Source of the DNA: Actinoplanes liguriensis
GTDB lineage: Bacteria > Actinomycetota > Actinomycetes > Mycobacteriales > Micromonosporaceae
Direction: 5' to 3'
DNA: 7,151 bases
Assembly (NCBI GenBank): GCA_000715855.1
Contig: KL571342.1
Span: 17,225-24,375, forward strand
Each line of letters begins with the position of its first letter. The first letter of the stretch is position 1. Under the pieces are notes generated by a model that saw nothing but the letters and a program-made list of their open reading frames with translations, had not been told where the DNA came from and made no database searches. This document shows positions 1 to 6,231 of the stretch, in pieces. Both the position numbers and the translations under genes were made by a program.

Positions 1-18
1 GATGTGTATAAGAGACAG
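1..18. other. Tn5/Nextera mosaic-end adapter at contig start
   Basis: The first 18 bases read GATGTGTATAAGAGACAG, which is 18 of the 19 bases of the Tn5 mosaic end used in tagmentation libraries (only the leading A is absent). This is sequencing adapter left on the contig, not genomic DNA. It sits at the edge of the TetR gene; read on the minus strand it would add the false residues LSLIHI to that protein. It should be trimmed before any annotation. Confidence 0.96.
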
Positions 19-189
19 CGCCTCGGCCTTGCTGGAGAAGTAGTTGTTGAACGTACGCGGTGACACCCCGGCGGCCGCCGCGATGTCCTCCACCAGCACC
101 TTGTCGTATCCGCGCTCGGCGATCAGCCGGACCGCCGCCCAGCTCAGCGCGGTCCGGGTGGCCTGCTTCTTGGTCTCCCGGAGTCCCAT
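19..189 (-). CDS. TetR-family transcriptional regulator, N-terminal fragment
   Basis: Reading the minus strand from the ATG at 189 gives 57 codons beginning [15 protein letters not shown], then runs into adapter, so the C-terminal ligand-binding and dimerisation domain (normally a further 120-150 residues) is off the contig. The visible part is a classic TetR DNA-binding domain. Helix 1 (about residues 10-26, ending RLIAERGYD) is followed by a helix-turn-helix: [11 protein letters not shown] as the first helix and turn, [14 protein letters not shown] as the recognition helix with the hallmark F-x-x-Y-F-x-x-K. Proteins of this family usually repress their own gene and a nearby efflux or enzyme gene, releasing DNA when a small molecule binds. 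No Shine-Dalgarno precedes the ATG; instead a -10-like hexamer lies 7 nt upstream, pointing to leaderless translation. The specific ligand and targets cannot be read from this fragment. Confidence 0.92.
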
Positions 190-196
190 GTGGTCT

Positions 197-224
197 ACGG
201 TAGCAAAAACTGCGCGACCCGCAA
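197..224 (-). promoter_or_regulatory. Candidate leaderless promoter of the TetR gene
   Basis: On the minus strand there is a -35-like TTGCGG (219-224), a 16-nt spacer and a -10-like TACCGT (197-202) matching the actinobacterial TAnnnT pattern. The -10 ends 7 nt before the ATG at 189, so transcription would begin at or next to the start codon. This agrees with the lack of a ribosome-binding site. Motif matching only; no transcription start is known. Confidence 0.5.
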
Positions 225-244
225 ATATGCGTGGCACGCAGTTT
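207..244. promoter_or_regulatory. Candidate TetR operator: two tandem 13-bp palindromes
   Basis: TGCGTGGCACGCA (228-240) is a perfect palindrome of 6-bp arms around one base. TGCGCGACCCGCA (211-223) is the same box with 5 of 6 arm pairs intact. The two are separated by AATA, so their centres lie 17 bp apart, and they are flanked outside by AAAC and GTTT. The whole element is symmetric about position 225.5, with 15 of 19 base pairs complementary and outer arms AAACTGCG/CGCAGTTT. It covers the candidate -35 and most of the spacer of the TetR promoter, starting 17 bp upstream of the start codon. TetR proteins bind such sites as one or two dimers. Autorepression is therefore the simplest reading, possibly also affecting the divergent gene at 364. 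Confidence 0.7.
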
Positions 245-363
245 CCTCAGGCTCGCCACAGGATCGAGCGGCGCGAGCGGGATGGAGCGGACCGAGCTGG
301 GTCGGGCGGGGCGAGCGGCCGAGCAGGGCCGGGCGGGTTGAACGGCTGCGCCACACTCCGGCT

Positions 364-603
364 ATGAACGTCGTGATTCTCGCGGCGGTGATCGTCGCGG
401 TGGCAATCGTCATGGTGGTCGTCGGGGTCCTGGTGGCCCGGCGGCGTAGGACACGGTCGACGGCGGACGCGGGCCGCGCGGCCCTCCAGCAGCTGGCCAA
501 GAAGAAGCACAAGACCCGGCGCAACCCGAGCAACGGCAGCCCGAACGACATGAAGATGGCCTCGGACATGTACCTCGGGTCGGACGCCTCCGGAATGCCC
601 TGA
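364..603 (+). CDS. Small single-pass membrane protein, 79 aa, unknown function
   Basis: I do not recognise a named family. The protein starts MNVVILAAVIVAVAIVMVVV, giving one strongly hydrophobic helix over residues 2-24. A basic stop-transfer run ARRRRTR (25-31) suggests a short outside N-terminus and a cytoplasmic tail. The tail has an Ala/Gln-rich stretch (35-45), a basic patch KKKHKTRR (46-53), and a polar end with NGSPNDMKMASDMY (57-70) containing several methionines. The clear membrane-then-basic layout, the stop at 603 directly before a strong hairpin terminator, and the lack of a better gene on either strand support it as real. No convincing Shine-Dalgarno precedes the ATG; the frame is open upstream to about 190, but that extension is Arg/Gly-rich and looks non-coding. 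It diverges from the TetR gene across 174 bp containing the operator, so joint control is possible. Confidence 0.62.
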   Translation: MNVVILAAVIVAVAIVMVVVGVLVARRRRTRSTADAGRAALQQLAKKKHKTRRNPSNGSPNDMKMASDMYLGSDASGMP

Positions 604-621
604 GAAGCAATGCCCTGGGAA

Positions 622-659
622 GCAGGCGGGCCCCGGGATGATTCCCGGGGCCCGCCTGC
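622..659. terminator. Strong hairpin, bidirectional terminator between convergent genes
   Basis: GCAGGCGGGCCCCGGGA (622-638) and its exact complement TCCCGGGGCCCGCCTGC (643-659) form a 17-bp perfect stem with a 4-nt loop (TGAT). It lies between the stop of the plus-strand small gene (603) and the stop of the minus-strand ABC gene (669), so it can end both transcripts. There is no U-tract on either side, which is common for actinobacterial hairpins. Confidence 0.85.
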
Positions 660-668
660 CGAGCAGGT

Positions 669-3600
669 TCAGCCGGCCAGGTGGCCCCACCGGTCTTCCA
701 GCTCCGGCCAGGTCCCCTGGTCCTCGGCTTTGCCGCCGATCAGCACGACCACCCGATCGGCCTGGGCCAGCGCCGCCCGTTTCGAGGTCGAGCCGACCAC
801 GGTCACCCCGTGCGACCGCAGCGCCCGCCACAGCTCCAGCTCGGTGGTCACGTCCAGCGCCGAGGAGACGTCGTCCGCGATCAGCAGCTCGGTCCGTGGC
901 GCCAGCGCCCGGGCCAGCGCGAGCCGCTGCAACTGGCCGCCGGACAACCGGGTGCCCTTGTGCCCGATCAGGAGCTGCAGCCCGCCGCCGGCCGCGGTCA
1001 GGTCGTGTTCCAGCTGGGCGACCGACACCGCGTCCGCCGCGTCCACCTCGTGTCCGAGCTGGATGTTGTCGGCAACCGTGCCGGAGAGCACGCGCGGCAG
1101 CTGGGCCACGTATCCCACCTGGTTCGGCCGCAGGAACAGTTCCGGGTCGAGCACCGGCTCGCCGTTCCAGCGCAGGTCGCCGGTGTGGTGCACGATCCCG
1201 GCGAGGGCGCGCAGCAGCGACGACTTGCCCGACCCGACCGGGCCGACCACCAGCACCAGCTGACCGCGGTGGACGGTGAGGTCCACATCCCGTACGCCCT
1301 GGGCGCCGTTCTCATGGACGGCGCTGAAGCCGCGCAGCTCGAGTGAGCGAAGCGGATTCCGCGCGGGCGTTGTCGGCGCCGGTGCCGTGCCGGCCGAGAT
1401 GTCCACCCCGGGCACGTCCGAGGAGTACTCCCCGGCGCCGGACATGGCGACGGTCCGGGCGGTCCACACCCGTGCCGACGGGAAGTGCGAGACCAGCGAC
1501 GCCGTGGTCCACGCGAACCAGCGGGCCGAGCCGAGCGTCGCCACCGCGACGAGTGTCGCCGCCGCGCTGAGGCGCCCGTTCAGGTACAGCGCCCACACCG
1601 CGATCGGCAGCAGCCCGCTCGCGATCGACGGCGTGGACCGCGCCCACACCTGGATCGCGATCTCCCGCCACTGCAGTTCGCTGCGCCGGGCGTCGAGCCG
1701 GGCCAGGTGGCTCAGCACCGGACCGGTCGCGCCGGCAAGCTTCACCGTGCGGGCCGCGGACAGCGACGACACCAGCGCCGTCGCGAACGCCGCGCGGGCC
1801 GCCACGGTCCGCCGGGCGGCCTCCTCCAGGCGCGGCCCGAACAGGGTCGCGGCCAGCCCGGACACCAGCATCGTGCCGAGGAAGAACATGGCCGGCACCG
1901 GCGACTGCGAGGTCACCGTCATGGCGACGACGGTGAGCAGCCCGACGCCGTTGTCGATCAGGTTGTCGGCGAGCATCACGACCCGCTCGGTGTCGCCGCC
2001 CTGGGCGACCACCTCGGCCGGGGTGTGCTTGCTGACCCGGCGCGGCCCGATCTGCCCGTTGACCAGGCGCAGGCTGATCCGCAGCATCTGCCGCACCCAC
2101 CACTCCGGGAACCAGGCCCCGGTGAAGTAGAGCGTCGGGATCAGCGCGAGCAGCGCCACGGCGATCCCGGCGGCGGGCAGCAGCGGGTTGCCGATGCCGT
2201 CGACCACGTCCGCCCAGAGCCAGGGCAGCACCGCGCCGTCCAGACCGAAGAGGACCATCAGGAAGAACAGGCCGACCGCACCGAGGCCGTACCGCGCGTC
2301 GTTGGTGGCCAGGCGCGCGATCTCGCGCATGGTCCGGGTCGGCGGGGCTTTCGGCAGCGGCGGCGGCTCGACCGTCGGCAGCGGGTTGCCCAGTGCGTCC
2401 GGCCCGAGCTCGACCTGCACGGCGGCGTCCCAGTCGCGGTCCTCCTCGACCAGCACGCCACCACCGGGGTGGCCGGCGGCGGCCGGGACGGCCAGGTTGC
2501 TGCTCGCCATCAGCTCCGCGAACCGTCTCGACTCGCGCAGCGGACCGGCTTCGAGCACCTCGCCGTCGGCGAGCACCACGACCTCGTCGCAGCGCTGCAC
2601 CGAGGAGAGCCGGTGCGCGACGATCACGCCGATCCGGCCCTGCAGCAGCCGGTCGGTGGCGCGTTGCACCCACGACTCGGTGACCGGGTCCATCCGGGCG
2701 GTCGCCTCGTCGAGGATCACCACCTGCGGGTCGCGGACCAGGATCCGGGCGAACGCGACCAGCTGTTCCTGCCCGGCGGAGAGCTTGTAGCCGCCCTCGC
2801 CGAGCTTGGTGTCGATGCCGTCCGGCAGACCGGCGACCCAGGCCGACAGGCCCAGTTCGTCGATCGCGTCGCCGGCGCGCGGGATCAGCTGCTCGTCGAA
2901 GAGCGCGATGTTCTCGGCGAGCGTGCCGGCCAGGATCTCGGTGCGCTGCGGCACGATCGCGGTCCACCGGCGCAGACCCTCGACCCCGATGTCGTTGATG
3001 TCGGCGCCGCCGAGGAACACCGTGCCCCGCGGCACGTCGACGGCCCGGGTCAGCACTTTCGCCAGGGTCGACTTGCCCGATCCGGTGCGGCCGATCAGCG
3101 CGTACGACCGTCCGCGCGCGAACGTCAGGCTCACGCCCCGCAGAGCCGCCGGCCGTCCACTGTCCGCCTCGCCGTAGCGGAATGTCAGATCCCGCACGAT
3201 CAGGTCACCGTCGACCGGCGGCATGCCCTCGGTCGGCTCCTGCGGGGTCGCCTCCAGCATCTGCACCCGGCTCCACGCGCCGAGCGCGTTCTGCAGCTCG
3301 GGCACCATCCGGGTGACCTGTTCCAGGGTGCCGCCGAAGCCGAGCGCCAGGAGCCAGACCGCGGTCAGCCGGGCGCCGTCGATGTGCCCGGTGAGCAGGG
3401 CCCACGCGCCCACCACGACGAGCGAGGCGATGAGGGTACGAGTGATCGCCCCGGCCCACATGGTGATCTTCGACGACGCGCGCCAGACACGACGCCCGCG
3501 GGCGAGCACCTCCCGGGCGCGGTCGGCGAAGAGCCGCTGGACGTACGGCGCGGCCAGGCTCGTCCGCACGTCGTCCTGCCCGTGGATGGCCTCCTCCATC

Positions 3601-4157
3601 ACGGCGGCCAGGTCGGACCAGGCTTCTTCCTCGGAGATGCGCACCGGGGAGATCCGCTGGATCGGCTTGTTCATGGTGACGAAGATCAGGATGGCGACCG
3701 CGATCATCGCGAGCCCGGCCGGCCACCACACGAAGGACGCGGTGACGATCGACAGGGTGGCGACCGCGAGCGACTGCATGATCCGCACGCCGCTGCCGCG
3801 CAGCTCGGAGGCGACCTGGTAGACGTCGGAGTCGATCCGGTCGAGCAGCTCGCCGACCGGCGTGTTCTCCAGCGCCGGGATGTCCTGGCCGAACGCGACC
3901 CGGTTGAGTCCACGCCGGACCCGGGCGGCCCAGTCGGCGGTCAGCCGGGCCGCGACCAGACCGACGAAGACGTCGCTGAGCACGGCCGCGCCGAGCGCCA
4001 CGGCCAGCAGGGTGAACAGGGATAACGAGCGGTTTACCAGCACCGACCCGGCCAGCGCCAGCGCCATTGACGACCCGGACGCACCGAGCACGATCAAGAA
4101 CGCGGCGAGCGCTGTGCGACTTCGGGAGGTAACCCACAGGTCGCGAAGCAGACGCAT
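669..4157 (-). CDS. Single-chain double ABC exporter (TMD-NBD-TMD-NBD), 1162 aa
   Basis: This is a full ATP-driven exporter in one polypeptide, two fused half-transporters acting in the cytoplasmic membrane; the substrate is unknown. Residues run from Met at 4157. TMD1 spans about 15-296 and NBD1 about 316-551: Walker A GRTGSGKST 356-364, Q-loop Gln404, signature LSAGQ 459-463, Walker B Asp483 with catalytic Glu484, H-loop His515. A Pro/acidic linker (552-608) leads to TMD2 (608-898) and NBD2 (936-1162): Walker A GPVGSGKSS 972-980, Gln1019, signature LSGGQ 1071-1075. In NBD2 the catalytic Glu is Asp1096 (IADDVSSALD) and the H-loop position reads SKR (Lys1126). One ATP site is therefore canonical and the other degenerate, as in heterodimeric exporters. 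The start at 4157 is preferred over an in-frame ATG at 4199 because AGAGGA lies 6 nt upstream of it. Hairpins bound the gene on both sides, so it may be transcribed alone. Confidence 0.95.
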   Translation of the reverse strand: MRLLRDLWVTSRSRTALAAFLIVLGASGSSMALALAGSVLVNRSLSLFTLLAVALGAAVLSDVFVGLVAARLTADWAARVRRGLNRVAFGQDIPALENTPVGELLDRIDSDVYQVASELRGSGVRIMQSLAVATLSIVTASFVWWPAGLAMIAVAILIFVTMNKPIQRISPVRISEEEAWSDLAAVMEEAIHGQDDVRTSLAAPYVQRLFADRAREVLARGRRVWRASSKITMWAGAITRTLIASLVVVGAWALLTGHIDGARLTAVWLLALGFGGTLEQVTRMVPELQNALGAWSRVQMLEATPQEPTEGMPPVDGDLIVRDLTFRYGEADSGRPAALRGVSLTFARGRSYALIGRTGSGKSTLAKVLTRAVDVPRGTVFLGGADINDIGVEGLRRWTAIVPQRTEILAGTLAENIALFDEQLIPRAGDAIDELGLSAWVAGLPDGIDTKLGEGGYKLSAGQEQLVAFARILVRDPQVVILDEATARMDPVTESWVQRATDRLLQGRIGVIVAHRLSSVQRCDEVVVLADGEVLEAGPLRESRRFAELMASSNLAVPAAAGHPGGGVLVEEDRDWDAAVQVELGPDALGNPLPTVEPPPLPKAPPTRTMREIARLATNDARYGLGAVGLFFLMVLFGLDGAVLPWLWADVVDGIGNPLLPAAGIAVALLALIPTLYFTGAWFPEWWVRQMLRISLRLVNGQIGPRRVSKHTPAEVVAQGGDTERVVMLADNLIDNGVGLLTVVAMTVTSQSPVPAMFFLGTMLVSGLAATLFGPRLEEAARRTVAARAAFATALVSSLSAARTVKLAGATGPVLSHLARLDARRSELQWREIAIQVWARSTPSIASGLLPIAVWALYLNGRLSAAATLVAVATLGSARWFAWTTASLVSHFPSARVWTARTVAMSGAGEYSSDVPGVDISAGTAPAPTTPARNPLRSLELRGFSAVHENGAQGVRDVDLTVHRGQLVLVVGPVGSGKSSLLRALAGIVHHTGDLRWNGEPVLDPELFLRPNQVGYVAQLPRVLSGTVADNIQLGHEVDAADAVSVAQLEHDLTAAGGGLQLLIGHKGTRLSGGQLQRLALARALAPRTELLIADDVSSALDVTTELELWRALRSHGVTVVGSTSKRAALAQADRVVVLIGGKAEDQGTWPELEDRWGHLAG

Positions 4158-4163
4158 ACGAAG

Positions 4164-4169
4164 TCCTCT
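4164..4169 (-). promoter_or_regulatory. Ribosome-binding site of the ABC exporter
   Basis: AGAGGA on the minus strand, 6 nt before the ATG at 4157. It decides the start: the in-frame ATG at 4199 has only AGG directly abutting it and would add 14 Ser/Pro-rich residues. Confidence 0.75.
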
Positions 4170-4197
4170 GGACGATGGGGAAGGAGGCGGTGACCCC

Positions 4198-4227
4198 ATC
4201 CTGCGCAGTTCCGACGACCCCGCTCAA
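4198..4227 (-). promoter_or_regulatory. Weak candidate promoter of the ABC exporter
   Basis: The minus strand shows TTGAGC (4222-4227), an 18-nt spacer and CAGGAT (4198-4203), one base from the TAGGAT form of the actinobacterial -10. It would start transcription near 4191 and leave a leader of about 35 nt carrying the AGAGGA site. The alternative ATG at 4199 would then fall inside the -10, which also favours the start at 4157. The call rests on motif similarity only. Confidence 0.33.
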
Positions 4228-4248
4228 CCGGTTTATTCCCGGCATAGC

Positions 4249-4283
4249 GCTCACCCGGAGCCCGATCGGCGCTCCGGGTGAGC
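4249..4283 (-). terminator. Hairpin after the metallophosphoesterase gene
   Basis: GCTCACCCGGAGC (4249-4261) and GCTCCGGGTGAGC (4271-4283) form a perfect 13-bp stem around a 9-nt loop. It begins 13 nt beyond the phosphoesterase stop on the minus strand. No U-tract follows. It probably ends the kinase-phosphoesterase transcript and separates it from the ABC gene, though partial read-through cannot be excluded. Confidence 0.7.
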
Positions 4284-4296
4284 ATGATCTCCCGGC

Positions 4297-5487
4297 TTAC
4301 TTCTCCGTGTGCAGGGTCAGCAGGGTGATCTCGCTCGGCGCGAAGATCCGGAACGGCGGGCCCCAGAAACCGGTGCCCCGGCTGGTGTAGAGCTGGGTGC
4401 GCTCGGAGTGCCGGGACAGGCCCTGCAGCACCGGCTGGTCGATGCGGACCAGGTAGTGGAACGGCCACATCTGACCACCGTGCGTGTGCCCGGACAGCTG
4501 CAGGTCGATCCCGTGCGCGACCGCGCCGGTGATCTGCTGCGGCTGGTGCGCCAGGAGCAGGACGGGCAGGTCGGGGTCGGTGCCGGCGAGGGCCGCCTCG
4601 TGGTCCATGTGGTGGCCGGGGACGCCGGAGCCCGCCGCGGTCCGGTCGTCGACGCCGGCCACGATCAGCGAGTCACCGTCGCGGGAGACGACCAGGTGCC
4701 GGTTGTGCAGGGCGTCCCAGCCCAGCGACGACATGTACTCCACCCAGCCCTGGGCGCCGCTCATGTACTCATGGTTGCCGGTCACGTAGACGCGGGCCAT
4801 CGACGCCCGCACGTCGCCGAGCGGCGACGCCTGCGAGATCCGCTCCGGCACCTCGCCGTCGGCGATGTCCCCGGTGTGTGCCACGATGTCCGGCCGCAGC
4901 GAGTTGATCACCTCGACGACGCCGCGCGACCAGCGCGACCGGTCGATCGGCCCGTAGTGCGTGTCGGTGATCAGCACGACCCGCAGGCCGTCCAGCCCCG
5001 GCCCGAGGCGGGGGATGGTCACGTCCACGTTCCGCACCCGGGAGACCCGCATCGCCTCCGCGTTGCCCCAGACCAGGAGGGCGATCGAGACGACCAGGAC
5101 GACCGCCGAGACGACGCGTGAGCGCACCGGGTCGCCGACCCCGGCGAGGGCCAGGACCAGGCCGAGGACCTGACCGAGCACCGACCAGACGAACAGCACC
5201 CAGACGACGCCGAGCGTGGTGTCGGCGATCCGTGAGCTGCGGTCGTCGTGCCGGCCGTGACCGCGGAACATCAGGACCGGGAAGCCGGCCGCCACCAGGA
5301 CGAAGAGCAGCGTGGCCGCGACGAGCACGGGGGTGGGCCAGGCGTTGCCCGACCAGACCAGCGTGGCCCACGGCACGCCGAACAGCAGTGCGAGCACCGC
5401 GACCAGAATGACACCGAACCGGGCGCCCGCCCGGCGCCGTCGCGGTTTCGCCTCGACGGCCTCTTCCACTGACATGCGAGCAAGCAT
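4297..5487 (-). CDS. Membrane-anchored metallophosphoesterase, 396 aa
   Basis: The C-terminal half carries the complete calcineurin-like phosphoesterase signature: D-x-H in LITDTHYG (Asp175, His177), HTGDIADG (Asp207), VTGNHEYM (Asn238, His239), LLAHQP (His314) and LSGHTHGGQMWPF (His334, His336). These ligate a two-metal centre. The arrangement resembles the YkuE/YaeI branch, whose members hydrolyse phosphodiester or pyrophosphate bonds, some on lipid-linked substrates; the substrate here is not evident. The N-terminal half has about four hydrophobic segments (roughly 24-46, 52-74, 92-115, 124-141) separated by basic and polar loops. The enzyme is therefore membrane-tethered; which face the catalytic domain occupies is not clear. 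The ATG at 5487 is used, with a weak GGTGG just upstream; an in-frame ATG at 5475 is an equally possible start. It begins 9 nt after the kinase stop, suggesting co-transcription and translational coupling. Confidence 0.93.
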   Translation of the reverse strand: MLARMSVEEAVEAKPRRRRAGARFGVILVAVLALLFGVPWATLVWSGNAWPTPVLVAATLLFVLVAAGFPVLMFRGHGRHDDRSSRIADTTLGVVWVLFVWSVLGQVLGLVLALAGVGDPVRSRVVSAVVLVVSIALLVWGNAEAMRVSRVRNVDVTIPRLGPGLDGLRVVLITDTHYGPIDRSRWSRGVVEVINSLRPDIVAHTGDIADGEVPERISQASPLGDVRASMARVYVTGNHEYMSGAQGWVEYMSSLGWDALHNRHLVVSRDGDSLIVAGVDDRTAAGSGVPGHHMDHEAALAGTDPDLPVLLLAHQPQQITGAVAHGIDLQLSGHTHGGQMWPFHYLVRIDQPVLQGLSRHSERTQLYTSRGTGFWGPPFRIFAPSEITLLTLHTEK

Positions 5488-5496
5488 GCCACCGCG

Positions 5497-6130
5497 TTAC
5501 GACAAAAACTCAGTTCCGGGATCAGCTCCGAGCGAACTGAGCAGGGCCGGCGGCACGATCAGGTCGGCACGCCCGCGTGTGGTGGCGATCAGGGCGGCGT
5601 TGCGCTCGTCGGTCCCGGTCGCCCACTCCCGCGCCGCGGCCGGCTCCTTGCCGAACCGGATGTGCCGCGCGATCAGCCGCCGCAGCCGCTCCCGCGGGTC
5701 GAGATCGGCATACCAGACCTCGGTGAACACGTCCCGCAGGCCGGCCCAGCGCTCCTCGCCGAGCAGCAGGTAGTTCCCCTCGGTGAGCACCAGCCGCACC
5801 GATCGGGGCACCGGGATCGCCCCGGCGATCGGCTGTTCGAGGCCGCGCTCGAAGCCCGGCGCGTACACGATCTCGTCCTCGCCGGCCAGGAAGCGGCGCA
5901 GCAGCGACGCGTAGCCCCAGGCGTCGAACGTCTCCGGCGCGCCCTTGCGGTCGCGCAGGCCGAGCCGGTCCAGCTCCACGTCGGCGAGGCGCCGGCGGGG
6001 CCGCCAGCAGCGCCTCGGCCAGCGTGGTCTTGCCGGCGCCGGGCGGCCCGGCGATGCCCAGCACCGCCCGCCGCCCCCGGCCGGCAAGCGCGCCGGCCCG
6101 GTCCACGAGGTCCGCGAACGTGCTCACCAT
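5497..6130 (-). pseudogene. Nucleoside/nucleotide kinase-family (PanK/uridine-kinase-like) gene, frameshifted with an internal deletion
   Basis: The first 44 codons from the ATG at 6130 encode MVSTFADLVDRAG and a P-loop GPPGAGKT (residues 28-35, Lys34). After codon 44 (5999) the frame fails. The matching C-terminal part resumes in another frame at 5988, starting LADVELDRLGLRDRKGAP, and runs 163 residues to TAA at 5497. It carries the family's TEGNYLLL motif and a lid-like region (RHIRFGKEP, then GTDERNAALIATTR). Intact members have about 14 residues between these parts, ending in a DGFH motif directly before LAD; here only 10 nt (5989-5998) remain. The missing Asp of DGFH belongs to the active site, so this copy as written would be inactive. 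Intact relatives phosphorylate small metabolites (nucleosides, pantothenate or sugars). The cause may be a true mutation or an assembly error in GC-rich repeats (GCCGGCGCC-type). No Shine-Dalgarno is visible. Likely co-transcribed with the phosphoesterase. Confidence 0.85.
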
Positions 6131-6220
6131 CGGATGACCGTATCGCGGTCGGATCAAGGACTTGGGGGCTCGCCGCGCGGGTCCCGCAGTGGAACCTTTC
6201 GGAGTCCACAAAGGCTACCG

Positions 6221-6226
6221 AGAGGA
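6221..6226 (+). promoter_or_regulatory. Ribosome-binding site of the ScyD/ScyE-like gene
   Basis: AGAGGA lies 5 nt before the ATG at 6232 and fixes that start. The 101-bp gap between this gene and the divergent kinase must hold both promoters; I see no convincing -35/-10 pair for either. Confidence 0.75.
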
Positions 6227-6231
6227 ATCAG

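Noticed and set aside
1..18. Natural transposon end (IS50/Tn5)
   Set aside because: It matches the engineered 19-bp mosaic end of sequencing libraries, recurs inside a gene at 6352 as a partial copy, and there is no transposase or target duplication.
260..345. Repeated GAGCGG words before the small membrane protein gene
   Set aside because: Irregular spacing and no consistent unit; best explained as G-rich low complexity.
1485..4025. Long plus-strand open frame (846 codons) opposite the ABC exporter
   Set aside because: It mirrors the exporter codons and is extremely rich in Arg, Gly, Asp, His and Gln with no domain; antisense frames stay open in GC-rich genes. The minus-strand protein has complete ABC motifs.
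4157..4199. Upstream ATG at 4199 as start of the ABC exporter
   Set aside because: It adds a 14-residue Ser/Pro extension, has no properly spaced ribosome-binding site and falls within a candidate -10; the ATG at 4157 has AGAGGA at 6 nt.
669..6130. Biosynthetic, defence or other multi-gene system around the exporter, phosphoesterase and kinase
   Set aside because: No biosynthetic core enzyme, toxin, nuclease or other defence domain is present, and a hairpin separates the exporter from the other two genes; shared strand alone is not evidence of a system.
6191..6220. ECF-sigma-type promoter (GGAACC at 6191) for the ScyD/ScyE-like gene
   Set aside because: The GGAAC motif is there, but no matching -10 (CGTC or GTT type) occurs at a spacing of 15-18 nt.
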